Source: Leptolyngbya sp. O-77 (GTDB lineage: Bacteria > Cyanobacteriota > Cyanobacteriia > Elainellales > Elainellaceae). From it: a DNA stretch of 64,000 nucleotides. The notes beneath the pieces were generated by a model. It ran no database searches and was not told the origin of the DNA. It saw nothing but the letters and a program-made list of their open reading frames with translations. Of the stretch, positions 34,193 to 42,979 are shown one piece after another. The stretch spans positions 3,075,001 to 3,139,000 of the forward strand of contig NZ_AP017367.1 in NCBI RefSeq assembly GCF_001548395.1, in the 5' to 3' direction. Both the position numbers and the translations under genes were made by a program. Numbering within the stretch: the first letter of the stretch is position 1; each line of letters opens with the position of its first letter.

Positions 34193-34807
34193 TCACCCCA
34201 AAAACTCGTAGGCAGTAGACAAGCTCACTTGGAGCGTCGGAACCTTCACATGATTTACCAGGTTATGCTCCAGGGCTTGCTCTGGGGTGAGATACCAATC
34301 GGCGTGGCCCCGCTGATGCACCTGCTCGACAAAGTAGCCCGGCGGCTTCTGGCAGTTTTCATCCAGAATTTGATACAGCAGCGCATTGAGCCGCTTTACT
34401 TCGTCGGCATCGGCAATGATCTCGCCGGCCTTGCCAAAGGAGACGGTGAGGCAGTCGTGGATCATGATGCGGCTGTTGGGGGCAGCATAGCGATAGCCGT
34501 GCCAGCCGCAAGAGAGCAGAATCGCACCTGCACTCATGGCCTTACCCATGACAACGGTGGCGATCGGCTTGGGCGACGAGCGGCAGATATCGACCATCGC
34601 CATCAGCGTGTCGATTTCGCCGCCATAGGAGTCGATCAGCACGGGAACCACAGGTTGGAGGGATTCTACGGCTCGGTTAAATTGCTCCAAAAAAGGTTTA
34701 ACTGCGTCAGACTTAAATTCATTAACCCACACTACGGCTGGGGGAGGGGCAAGTTTTTCCAGGGCTTCGCGCTCTGCACGAGCATTGGTGGTGTATTGGA
34801 TACGCAT
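34193..34807 (-). CDS. ClpP-family serine protease-like protein
   Basis: A 204-aa protein with the ClpP/crotonase fold signature. VPVLIDSYGGEIDTLMAMVDI corresponds to the beta-turn before the oxyanion helix; the catalytic Ser lies in GKAMSAGAILLSCG and the His in SRIMIHDCLTV; an Asp in GHADWYLTPEQALEHNLV may complete the triad. It is distinct from the clpP/clpR genes that build the main complex, and resembles the group of ClpP-like proteases in which partner chaperones are unknown. It is convergent with the ABC ATPase gene across the purine/pyrimidine hairpin, and divergent from aar. Confidence 0.82.
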   Translation of the reverse strand: MRIQYTTNARAEREALEKLAPPPAVVWVNEFKSDAVKPFLEQFNRAVESLQPVVPVLIDSYGGEIDTLMAMVDICRSSPKPIATVVMGKAMSAGAILLSCGWHGYRYAAPNSRIMIHDCLTVSFGKAGEIIADADEVKRLNALLYQILDENCQKPPGYFVEQVHQRGHADWYLTPEQALEHNLVNHVKVPTLQVSLSTAYEFLG

Positions 34808-35016
34808 CGACGAGAGACTAAACGTTTCCCTATCCTAATCCACAGGCAGATTTGTTTGTCGAGTCTAACTTTTGACGCTGCAAGTGGGAATCATTTTTGT
34901 GTAGTATTCTCTTTGAGATTTCTTAACCTTTGGTCTGTCTTTAGGCGCAACGGTGCATCCTAGCTTGACACTGAACGTTAAAGCCTCCTGATTCCACATC
35001 ACAGCGCTTGTGAAAA

Positions 35017-35052
35017 GGGCGATTCGCGAAAGCGATCCCTACGGGAATCGCC
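35017..35052. repeat. 36-bp palindromic repeat, copy A
   Basis: Arms GGCGATTC and GAATCGCC enclose GCGAAAGCGATCCCTACG. The unit can also fold as GCGATTCCC-GTA-GGGATCGC on the other strand. Copies B and C lie at 36279 and 40406. Confidence 0.75.
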
Positions 35053-35125
35053 TCCCTCCACAAGCGCAAACTTTCCATCTCACGGCCCGCCAGGGCATCA
35101 TCCTTCGCAACTTAGAGCATATTGA

Positions 35126-36151
35126 ATGTTTGGTCTAATTGGTCATCTGACAAGTCTGGAACACGCTCAATCCGTTGCCCGCGATCTGGGCTATCCCGAA
35201 TATGCCGATCAGGGGCTTGATTTTTGGTGCAGCGCCCCGCCCCAAATCGTCGATCACATCAAAGTCACTAGCGCCACGGGGCAGGTGATCGAAGGCAAGT
35301 ATGTGGAATCTTGCTTTTTGCCGGAAATGCTGGCGACACGACGCATCAAAGCCGCCACCCGCAAAGTCATCAACGCCATGGCCCACGCTCAAAAGAACGG
35401 CATCAACATCACGGCGCTGGGCGGTTTTTCCTCGATTATTTTTGAGAATTTCAACCTGTCGCAAATCCAGCAGGTGCGCGACGTGACGCTGGATTTTGCC
35501 CGCTTCACCACCGGCAACACGCACACGGCCTACATCATTTGCCGCCAGGTCGAACAGGCTTCTCAGCAGGTGGGCATCAACCTATCGGAGGCGACGGTGG
35601 CGGTCTGCGGCGCGACGGGCGACATTGGCAGTGCGGTGTGCCGCTGGCTGAATGCCCGGGCGGATGTGAAAGAACTACTGCTGATTGCGCGAGATCAAGA
35701 GCGGCTGCAAAACTTGCAAGCGGAACTGGGGCGCGGCAAAATCATGGCGCTAGAAGAGGCGCTGCCCGAAGCTGACATCATCGTGTGGGTGGCTAGTATG
35801 CCCAAGGGGGTGGAGATCGACCCGACCACGCTGAAGCAGCCCTGCCTGCTGATCGACGGCGGCTATCCCAAAAACCTGGGCACCAAGGTGCAGCATCCTG
35901 GCGTGTATGTGCTGAACGGCGGCATCGTCGAGCATTCGCTGGACATCGACTGGAAGATTATGAACATCGTCAATATGGACGTGCCGGCCCGCCAGCTCTT
36001 TGCCTGCTTTGCCGAGTCAATGCTGCTGGAGTTTGAAAAGCTGTACACCAACTTCTCCTGGGGACGCAACCAGATCAGCCTGGAAAAGATGGATCTGATC
36101 GGGCAGGTGTCGCTGAAGCACGGCTTCCGGCCGCTGCTGATGGAAGGCTAA
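35126..36151 (+). CDS. aar: Long-chain acyl-[acyl-carrier-protein] reductase
   Basis: AAR reduces fatty acyl-ACP to fatty aldehyde with NADPH, the first step of cyanobacterial alkane synthesis; the aldehyde is then converted by aldehyde-deformylating oxygenase. The start MFGLIGHLTSLEHAQSVARD is typical; the NADPH site is VAVCGATGDIGSAVCRW (from about 160); Cys294, in QLFACFAESM, matches the catalytic Cys294 of the Synechococcus enzyme. Length 341 aa is normal. In most cyanobacteria ado lies directly upstream; here the upstream neighbour is a divergent ClpP-like gene and no ado is found in the window. Confidence 0.96.
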   Translation: MFGLIGHLTSLEHAQSVARDLGYPEYADQGLDFWCSAPPQIVDHIKVTSATGQVIEGKYVESCFLPEMLATRRIKAATRKVINAMAHAQKNGINITALGGFSSIIFENFNLSQIQQVRDVTLDFARFTTGNTHTAYIICRQVEQASQQVGINLSEATVAVCGATGDIGSAVCRWLNARADVKELLLIARDQERLQNLQAELGRGKIMALEEALPEADIIVWVASMPKGVEIDPTTLKQPCLLIDGGYPKNLGTKVQHPGVYVLNGGIVEHSLDIDWKIMNIVNMDVPARQLFACFAESMLLEFEKLYTNFSWGRNQISLEKMDLIGQVSLKHGFRPLLMEG

Positions 36152-36278
36152 CGGGGCAGGGCGATCGCCACGACTGGGAACTTTTGGGACATTGCATCAA
36201 TCGCTGTAAGCTTAAAGATGCAATTTTGCGGCGAGGGTTGGCCGGGGCGATCGCTCTTTTTTCAGCCTGTTGCAGGGC

Positions 36279-36314
36279 GGGCGATTCGCGAAGCGATGCC
36301 TACAGGAATCGCCC
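36279..36314. repeat. 36-bp palindromic repeat, copy B
   Basis: Same arms GGCGATTC/GAATCGCC and nearly the same core as copy A (GCGAAGCGATGCCTACAG). It lies 60 bases upstream of the beta-lactamase-fold gene. Confidence 0.75.
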
Positions 36315-36373
36315 ATCGCAGCGACCCATTCTCTCGCACTACCCTACGCCTTATCCATTTCCCTGAGGAGACC

Positions 36374-37147
36374 ATGAAGCGGCGCACGTTGATTCGATAT
36401 GCAGGCAGCGGTTTGGCAGCAGCGGCGGCCACCGTCGGGCTATCCCAAACCCAGCAAGCCCAGGCGCAAGCCAGCAATGCCGTGACGATTCAGGCGTTAG
36501 GACACACCTGCTTTTTGTTTACGGGCGGCGGTCTGCGAATTTTGGTCAACCCGTTTCGCCCCATCGGCTGCACCAAAGGCTATCGCGCCCCCCGCGTCGC
36601 GTCTGATCTGGTGATGATCAGCAGCCGCCTGTTTGACGAAGGTTCTCTGGAGGGACTCCCCGGTAGCCCGCGCCTGTTGGCAGAACCGGGCATTTACGAG
36701 TATCGCGGCGTGCAGATTCAGGGCGTGCGATCGCCCCACGATCGCCAGGGCGGGCGGCGCTTTGGGTTTAACGTCACTTGGCGCTGGAACCAGAGCGGGC
36801 TAATCCTGGCGCACATGGGCGGCGCGGCGGCTCCAATTGAGGTAGAACAGCAAATTCTGATCGGTCGCCCGGACGTGCTGTTTGTGCCTGTGGGCGGCGG
36901 CCCCAAGGCCTACAACGCAACAGAAGCCCGTCAGGCCGTGCTGGCGCTAAACCCGCGTATCATTGTGCCGACGCATTTCCGAACCGCCGCCGCCGATGCC
37001 AATGCCTGCGACATTGCCCCTGTGGATGAGTTTCTGTCGCTGATGGAGGGCGTACCTGTGCGGCGACCCGGCGACACGATTACGCTGCGCCGCTCGGAAC
37101 TGCCGTCGGAAGGCTCGCGAATTGAGCTACTGAGCTACAGATTTTAG
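36374..37147 (+). CDS. Tat-exported metallo-beta-lactamase-fold protein with degenerate metal site
   Basis: The protein starts MKRRTLIRYAGSGLAAAAAT, a twin-arginine signal (RRTLI) with a hydrophobic stretch and an AQA cleavage site, so it is probably exported to lumen or periplasm. The rest resembles the UlaG-like branch of the beta-lactamase fold: IQALGHTCFLF, NPFRPIGC, VMISSRLFDEGS, GLILAHMGG and IIVPTHFR. The usual HxHxDH motif is replaced by SSRLFDEG, so most metal ligands are missing; only His in LGH, AHMG and THF remain. Catalysis is doubtful. GAGGAG precedes the ATG at good spacing. The in-frame extension upstream contains repeat B and is non-coding. Confidence 0.82.
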   Translation: MKRRTLIRYAGSGLAAAAATVGLSQTQQAQAQASNAVTIQALGHTCFLFTGGGLRILVNPFRPIGCTKGYRAPRVASDLVMISSRLFDEGSLEGLPGSPRLLAEPGIYEYRGVQIQGVRSPHDRQGGRRFGFNVTWRWNQSGLILAHMGGAAAPIEVEQQILIGRPDVLFVPVGGGPKAYNATEARQAVLALNPRIIVPTHFRTAAADANACDIAPVDEFLSLMEGVPVRRPGDTITLRRSELPSEGSRIELLSYRF

Positions 37148-37243
37148 GGCGATCGCTCGTTAGCATGGAATTTATCAGCGGCAGCGTCGTCCCGTCGCCT
37201 TGTCGGGCGGCTCCGCCAATCACCCCAGTTTTCTCAATTTCCC

Positions 37244-38553
37244 ATGCAGACAGAATTTGCCCAGCGTCGCCAGCAGTTGATGGACAAGATCGGCAAAGGC
37301 ACGGCGATTTTCCGCAGTGCGCCCCAAGCCGTGATGCACAACGACGTGGAGTACAACTTTCGGCAAGACAGCGACTTCTACTACCTGACCGGGTTCGACG
37401 AGCCAGAAGCCGTGGCTGTGCTGGCTCCGCACCATGAGGAGCATCGCTTTGTGCTGTTTGTGCGGCCCAAAGATCCAGAAAAGGAAACCTGGTCGGGCTA
37501 TCGCGTGGGTGTGGATGCTGCCAAAGAGCGCTTTGGGGCCGACGCGGTATATCCAATTGAAGAACTGGATGAAAAGCTGACGCAGTATGTCGAAAAGGCG
37601 GATCGAATTTATTACCGACTGGGGGCGCGATCGCCCGCTTTAACGACAAAGTGCTGGGGCTGTGGCAGCGGCTGATGCGCGGCTATCCCCGACGCGGCAC
37701 GGGCCCCATCGCCATTGAAGATCCGGCCCCGACACTGCATTCGCTCCGCCAGATCAAGTCGCCCGCCGAGCTAGAGCGAATGCGGAAAGCTGCCGACATC
37801 GCTGTGGCTGCTCACAACCGCGCCATCGCCTACGCCAAACCCGGCGTGTATGAATACCAGGTGCAGGCCGAAATCGAGCATACCTTCCGGATCAGCGGCG
37901 CACTCGGCCCCGCCTATCCCTCCATCGTCGCCTCCGGAGCCAACGCCTGCATCCTGCACTACACCGAAAATACGCGCCAGATTCAGGAAAACGACCTGCT
38001 GCTGATCGACGCGGGCTGCGCCTACGAGTATTACAACTCCGACATCACGCGCACCTTCCCCATTAGCGGCAAGTTCACCGAGGAGCAGCGTATCCTCTAC
38101 GACATTGTGCTGCGGGCTCAACTCGCGGCGATCGCCCAGGTGGCCCCCGGCAATCCCTACAGCCAGATGCACGATACCGCCGTGCGCGTCATCGTGGAAG
38201 GGCTGATGGACTTGGGGCTGCTCCAGGGCGACATCGAGGAAATTATCAAAGAAGAAAAATACAAACCCTTTTATATGCACAAAACCGGTCACTGGCTGGG
38301 GCTGGATGTGCATGATGTCGGCGTGTATGCCCACGGCGACACCGCCCACAACCTGGAGCCGGGCCACGTCACCACGGTGGAACCGGGCATCTACATCGGC
38401 CCCAACATCACGCCCGCCGAGGGCCAGCCCGACGTACCCGAACGCTGGCGCGGCATCGGCATCCGCATTGAGGACGATGTGCTGGTCACGCCGACGGGCC
38501 ATGAAGTGCTGACAGCGGGCGTGCCGAAATTGATCGAAGATCTGGAATCTTGA
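37244..38553 (+). pseudogene. pepP: Xaa-Pro aminopeptidase (aminopeptidase P), one frameshift
   Basis: Aminopeptidase P removes the N-terminal residue before proline. The N-terminal domain (MQTEFAQRRQQLMDKIG, HNDVEYNFRQDSDFYYLTGF) ends in one frame and the catalytic domain continues in another from about 37626: LLLIDAGCAYEYYNSDITRTF (two Asp, split here), HKTGHWLGLDVHD, TTVEPGIYI and GIRIEDDVLVT, with all five dinuclear Mn ligands present. The break lies in a run of five G at 37621-37625; one more G would restore LGGAIARFNDKVLGLWQ and a 436-aa enzyme. Either a true recent mutation or a sequencing error next to a HIP1 site. Confidence 0.88.
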
Positions 38554-38733
38554 CGGGCATGAAAGGTTGCAGGGGAATCTTGAATCGATAAGCGATCGCC
38601 CGCCATGACTCTAGCAAAATCTAATCGCTGCCCCACGCATCGCGGATCAGGCCCATGCTAAAGTTTTGTTTAGTCAAGTCTGATCAGAGTTGGCCTTGCG
38701 TCTGGCCCATAGTCCTTACCCCCGATTCCTTCC

Positions 38734-39231
38734 ATGTCTATCCTCGGCAATCCGCTCACGCTCATTACCTCCGGCAAGCCCTTCATCCGCGCCCTAGAAG
38801 AAGCTGGCACGCTGGGCATCTACGTGCCGCTGGAGGGCGGGCTAGAGGGGCGCTATCAGCGGCGGCTGCGGGGCGCAGGGTACAAAATTTTGAACATTAC
38901 GGCGCGGGGGCTGGGCGACTTGTCCTCTTACCTGCTGGATGTTCACGGCGTGCGCCCGCCCCACTTGGGCAAAAAGAATTTAGGACGAGAAGGAGCGGTC
39001 GGCTATCGCTACTTTGTGCCGCCCGTGGCTACCTATGAGGCTGATGTCTTGCCCAAAGGCGCAAAGGGGCTGGTGATCTGGATGCTGGAGGGACACATCC
39101 TGTCGCGCTCCGAGCTGGAATTTTTGGTAACGCTGCCCCAGACTGATCCGCGCATCAAGGTGGTGCTGGAGATGGGGGGCGATCGCCAGTTTACCTGGAA
39201 GCCTTTGAAAGACATTCTGGCGGCCGCCTAG
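38734..39231 (+). CDS. ndhN: NAD(P)H-quinone oxidoreductase subunit N
   Basis: NdhN is a peripheral subunit of the cyanobacterial NDH-1 complex that takes part in cyclic electron flow and respiration at the thylakoid membrane. The 165-aa protein has LITSGKPFIRALEEAGTLGIYVPLEGG (as two blocks), RGLGDLSSYLLDVHGVRPPH, GYRYFVPPVA and GLVIWMLEGHILSRSELEFL, in the order of the family. There is no membrane helix, as expected. ldpA follows about 290 bases later on the same strand, a common cyanobacterial neighbour. Identification is secure. Confidence 0.95.
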   Translation: MSILGNPLTLITSGKPFIRALEEAGTLGIYVPLEGGLEGRYQRRLRGAGYKILNITARGLGDLSSYLLDVHGVRPPHLGKKNLGREGAVGYRYFVPPVATYEADVLPKGAKGLVIWMLEGHILSRSELEFLVTLPQTDPRIKVVLEMGGDRQFTWKPLKDILAAA

Positions 39232-39524
39232 AAAAGTTTTTGATAGCTTAGTCTGGCTGCCATCGAGCCGCAAGATGTGGCTGATTTTGGAATCACCCAG
39301 GGCGATCGCCCCCAGATTTGGGGATCACATCGCCCTTGCTGACCTGAGAAGTTTGCTGCAAAAGGTTTTGATGCCCTTTGCAAACGGCATTTTTGGTGTA
39401 CACTGAGGGCCAAGGTGGGTGATCCCCATCCGGGTGCATGGTCTACGCGCAAGCTCTGGGTTCATCGCCAGAGGGTGCTATCCTCGTTCTTCGCTTCCCT
39501 GCTGTCTGAGTCAGGGTAACCAAT

Positions 39525-40868
39525 TTGTACACTCCCTTGCAGTCCTTAAGGGAGGGTCGCTGGTTCAAGTTAATCTGTGGAGCCAGCTTTCAGCACCTCC
39601 CTGCAATTCGGAATTTAACCCTGGCCTATGCGCTGGCGGGTGCCGACTGTGTTGATGTGGCGGCAGACCCGGCGGTGATTCATGCGGCAAAGGAAGGGCT
39701 GGCGGCAGCGGCAACCCTGGGGTGCGATCGCCTCCCCTGGCTGATGGTCAGCTTCAACGACGGCGAAGATCCCCACTTCCGCAAAGCGGTCTTCGACCCA
39801 GCTCGCTGCCCCACCGACTGTCCCCGCCCCTGCGAAGCCATTTGCCCTGCCCAGGCGATTACCTTCGATCGCCCCACTGAGGGATATTCTGGCGGCTACT
39901 CTGGCGTGATCGAGAGCCGCTGCTATGGCTGCGGGCGCTGTCTGCCGCTGTGCCCGATTCAGCAAATTACCACCCAGTCCACCACCATTACGCCGGAAAT
40001 GATTCCATCTCTGCTGGCGCAGGTGGACGCGCTGGAAATCCATACGCAGGTCGGGCGGCTGGCGGAATTTCAGCAATTGTGGCGGGCGATCGCCCCCGTT
40101 GCCCACCAACTCAAGCTGGTGGCGATTAGCTGTCCCGACGGCGACGGGCTGATCGACTATCTGCGATCGCTTTACCAACACATTTCACCAGAGGATCATC
40201 CGCTGCCCTGTCCGGTGATCTGGCAAACCGACGGGCGGCCCATGAGCGGCGATATCGGAGCCGGAGCCACTCGCGCCACCGTCAAGCTGGGGCAAAAAGT
40301 GCTGGCGGCGGGGCTACCGGGCTATGTGCAGTTGGCCGGCGGCACCAACCATCACACCGTTCCGAAATTGCGGGCGCTGGGCTTGTTGTCTGAGGAATCG
40401 ACCCTGGGCGATTCCCAAAGGGATCGCTCCGCACATCGCGCTGAGGCTCAGCGACAGCCCGCCGCTGCAACCTATATTGCAGGTGTGGCCTACGGCAGCT
40501 ATGCCAGGGTGCTGCTTTCGCCCATTCTGGATCAACTGGATGCGATCGCGGCTCCTCGGCTTGCTGATGTTCCACCAGCTTGTCAAGAAGGCGACAATGT
40601 TCAGGCTTTTCCAGACTTTGCCCACACGGCCCACACGCCCCAGGGGGCTGATGGCTCTCTCGCGCATTTAGAACAGCATCCCGATTTACTCGCGCAGGCA
40701 GTTGCACGGGCGATCGCCCTGGTGTCGCAGCTCAAGCCCTCGCAGGTTGGCTCAGCGCTGACCCCAGCCGCCGACGGTCGATTGCTGGAAGCCGAATCAG
40801 CCGCCTCCCAGCAGCATACCTCGCGCCATTTGCCCGCTGTCGAGCCAGTCTTGCTAAAGCCTGGATGA
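39525..40868 (+). CDS. ldpA: LdpA, iron-sulphur protein affecting the circadian clock
   Basis: LdpA senses redox state and adjusts the period of the Kai clock. After YTPLQSLREGRWFKLICGAS two ferredoxin-like clusters are seen: Cys95, 99, 103, 107 (CPTDCPRPCEAIC) and Cys133, 136, 139, 143 (CYGCGRCLPLC). The C-terminal half has GGTNHHTVPKLRALGLL and IAGVAYGSYARVLLSP. Between these two, at about residues 294-308, a palindromic repeat is inserted in frame (GDSQRDRSAHR). The start is TTG, the only one that keeps the conserved YTPLQSL; upstream is a possible promoter with TACACT near 39399. It follows ndhN. Confidence 0.92.
   Translation: MYTPLQSLREGRWFKLICGASFQHLPAIRNLTLAYALAGADCVDVAADPAVIHAAKEGLAAAATLGCDRLPWLMVSFNDGEDPHFRKAVFDPARCPTDCPRPCEAICPAQAITFDRPTEGYSGGYSGVIESRCYGCGRCLPLCPIQQITTQSTTITPEMIPSLLAQVDALEIHTQVGRLAEFQQLWRAIAPVAHQLKLVAISCPDGDGLIDYLRSLYQHISPEDHPLPCPVIWQTDGRPMSGDIGAGATRATVKLGQKVLAAGLPGYVQLAGGTNHHTVPKLRALGLLSEESTLGDSQRDRSAHRAEAQRQPAAATYIAGVAYGSYARVLLSPILDQLDAIAAPRLADVPPACQEGDNVQAFPDFAHTAHTPQGADGSLAHLEQHPDLLAQAVARAIALVSQLKPSQVGSALTPAADGRLLEAESAASQQHTSRHLPAVEPVLLKPG
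40406..40439. repeat. 36-bp palindromic repeat, copy C, inside ldpA
   Basis: GGCGATTCCC-AAA-GGGATCGCT matches the reverse complement of repeat A, followed by a diverged CCGCACATCGC arm. It lies in the ldpA coding frame without a stop and adds about 12 residues. Confidence 0.65.
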
Positions 40869-41067
40869 ATACCCGTTGCGTCCTGACCTTTACCCCAAGC
40901 GCCTCACCTTCACCGCTGCTCCCCTCACCCCCCGATACCCGGCCATGAACGTCAAACAGTTTCGACCCAACCCTTCTAAATTCATGAGCGCTCGTTTTAA
41001 TGCAGCGTCAGGCTTGCGGCCGGCGCTTTTTCCACCGACGTTGTTCGTTATTTATTAGCAACCACCT

Positions 41068-42963
41068 ATGACATTCAACGGGAACGATTCTGCCGAATAT
41101 CGCCCCTCCGTTACCCCCGCTACGGCCAGTGCGGCTGCCAAGCCCGCCCAACCGCTGCAAATCACCGACGACCTGGATCAACTGCTGGCGATTTTGCCGG
41201 ATACCATTCGCGATCGCCTGGAGCAGCACCCCCAGCGCAATGTGCTGGTCGAGGTTGTGTTAGATCTGGGTCGCCGCCCCGAAGCCCGCTTTCCCAACAA
41301 GTCTGAGTATCTTTCCGAAGATGCTATCACCAAAGCAGACTTGCAGCACTGCATCGACCGAGTGGGCATCTTTAGCGGCGACAACCGGGCGGGCATCGAG
41401 AAAACGCTGCACCGCATTAGCGCCATCCGCAACCGCGCTGGCGAAATCATCGGCCTCACCTGCCGCGTCGGGCGGGCGGTCTACGGCACGATTGGCATGA
41501 TTCGTGACCTGGTGGAATCGGGGCGATCGATCCTGATGCTGGGTCGTCCAGGCGTGGGCAAGACCACAGCCCTGCGGGAAATTGCCCGCGTGCTGGCGGA
41601 TGAGCTAGAAAAGCGCGTCGTGATTATCGACACCTCTAACGAAGTGGCCGGCGACGGCGACATTCCCCACCCCGCCATCGGTCGGGCCCGGCGGATGCAG
41701 GTGGCCCATCCCGAAAACCAGCATCAAGTGATGATCGAGGCGGTGGAAAACCACATGCCAGAAGTGATCATCATCGACGAAATCGGCACGGAGCTAGAAG
41801 CGCAGGCCGCCCGCACCATAGCTGAACGCGGCGTGCAACTGATTGGCACGGCCCACGGCAACCAGATTGAGAACCTGATGAAAAACCCCACCCTTTCCGA
41901 CCTGGTGGGCGGCATTCAGTCTGTGACGCTGGGCGATGAGGAGGCCCGCCGTCGGGGCAGCCAGAAGAGTGTGCTGGAGCGCAAAGCGCCGCCGACCTTC
42001 GACATTGCGGTGGAAATGCTGGAGCGGCAAAAGTGGGTGGTGCATGAGTCGGTGGCAGACACAGTGGATGCGCTGCTGCGCGGCCGCGTGCCCAATCCGC
42101 AGGTGCGCCAGGTCAACGATGCTGGCGAAGTCACCATTACCCACGAACAGAGCGGCAAAGGGCTAGACCCAAAACCCGTGCGATCGCTCCCCTTTGGCGA
42201 CAGCAGCACGGCCCTGCGCGATACGGGGGCGGCGCGGGTGGCGGGCTGGCGATCGTCGGGACAGATGATGCCGCTGCCGTCGCCCCGCTATGACCGGGTG
42301 GCGCGGTTTCCCCGTGATACGGATTCGTTCAGCGGTCTGATGTCGCCGGAGCGGCAGTCGTTTGACCAGATGCTGAATGACTCGCTAGAGCGATCGCTCA
42401 TGAGCGACGAGGCCGACCCCTTTGGCGAAGTGCCCACGGCGGGCCCCAACGGCGAAGACCTGCCGCTGCACATTTACCCCTACGCCGTCAGTCGGCATCT
42501 GGTAGAGCAGGTGATCCACACGATGAACCTGCCCATCGTGCTGACGAAAGATCTGGATGGGGCGGATGCGGTGCTGGCGCTGCGATCGCACATCAAGAAC
42601 CACTCCAAGCTGCGGCAAATTGCCAAAGAGTCGCCAGCTTTCATCTTCACCGTCAAGTCCAACAGTATGCCGCAAATTATCCGCGCCCTCCAGCGGATGC
42701 TGAAGATGGAAGATGCCTTTTTGGACGAGCCGATCAACCTCAACTTGTTTTCGCGCAGCGGCGACGAAGACGAGATCGAGGCGCTGGAAGAAGCGCGGCT
42801 GGCTGTAGAGCAAATCGTCATTCCCAAAGGGCAACCCGTGGAGCTACTGCCCCGCTCCGCCAAGGTTCGCAAGATGCAGCATGAGCTGGTGGAACACTAT
42901 CACCTGAAGTCGTCTAGTTTTGGTGAAGAGCCGAATCGACGGCTGCGGATTTATCCGGCGTAG
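41068..42963 (+). CDS. Ycf45-type AAA ATPase with C-terminal R3H domain
   Basis: A 631-aa protein of the Ycf45/SpoIIIAA-like group. After an N-terminal acidic region comes the ATPase: SILMLGRPGVGKTTALREIAR (Walker A, from about residue 155), VVIIDTSNEVAGDGDIPHPA, EVIIIDEIGTELEAQAART (Walker B), GVQLIGTAHGNQIENLMKNP. A second conserved region (LPLHIYPYAVSRHLVEQVI) and a C-terminal R3H domain (AKVRKMQHELVEHYHLKSSS) predict single-stranded nucleic acid binding. The family is conserved in cyanobacteria and some plastids; its role is not settled. It lies downstream of ldpA. Confidence 0.9.
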   Translation: MTFNGNDSAEYRPSVTPATASAAAKPAQPLQITDDLDQLLAILPDTIRDRLEQHPQRNVLVEVVLDLGRRPEARFPNKSEYLSEDAITKADLQHCIDRVGIFSGDNRAGIEKTLHRISAIRNRAGEIIGLTCRVGRAVYGTIGMIRDLVESGRSILMLGRPGVGKTTALREIARVLADELEKRVVIIDTSNEVAGDGDIPHPAIGRARRMQVAHPENQHQVMIEAVENHMPEVIIIDEIGTELEAQAARTIAERGVQLIGTAHGNQIENLMKNPTLSDLVGGIQSVTLGDEEARRRGSQKSVLERKAPPTFDIAVEMLERQKWVVHESVADTVDALLRGRVPNPQVRQVNDAGEVTITHEQSGKGLDPKPVRSLPFGDSSTALRDTGAARVAGWRSSGQMMPLPSPRYDRVARFPRDTDSFSGLMSPERQSFDQMLNDSLERSLMSDEADPFGEVPTAGPNGEDLPLHIYPYAVSRHLVEQVIHTMNLPIVLTKDLDGADAVLALRSHIKNHSKLRQIAKESPAFIFTVKSNSMPQIIRALQRMLKMEDAFLDEPINLNLFSRSGDEDEIEALEEARLAVEQIVIPKGQPVELLPRSAKVRKMQHELVEHYHLKSSSFGEEPNRRLRIYPA

Positions 42964-42979
42964 ACCCGGCATAGCGCTT

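Noticed and set aside
34079..34963. Plus-strand frame of 294 codons over the ClpP-like gene
   Set aside because: Antisense to the ClpP-like gene and starting in pyrimidine repeats (FFIFRSSFFVL pattern), so not a protein.
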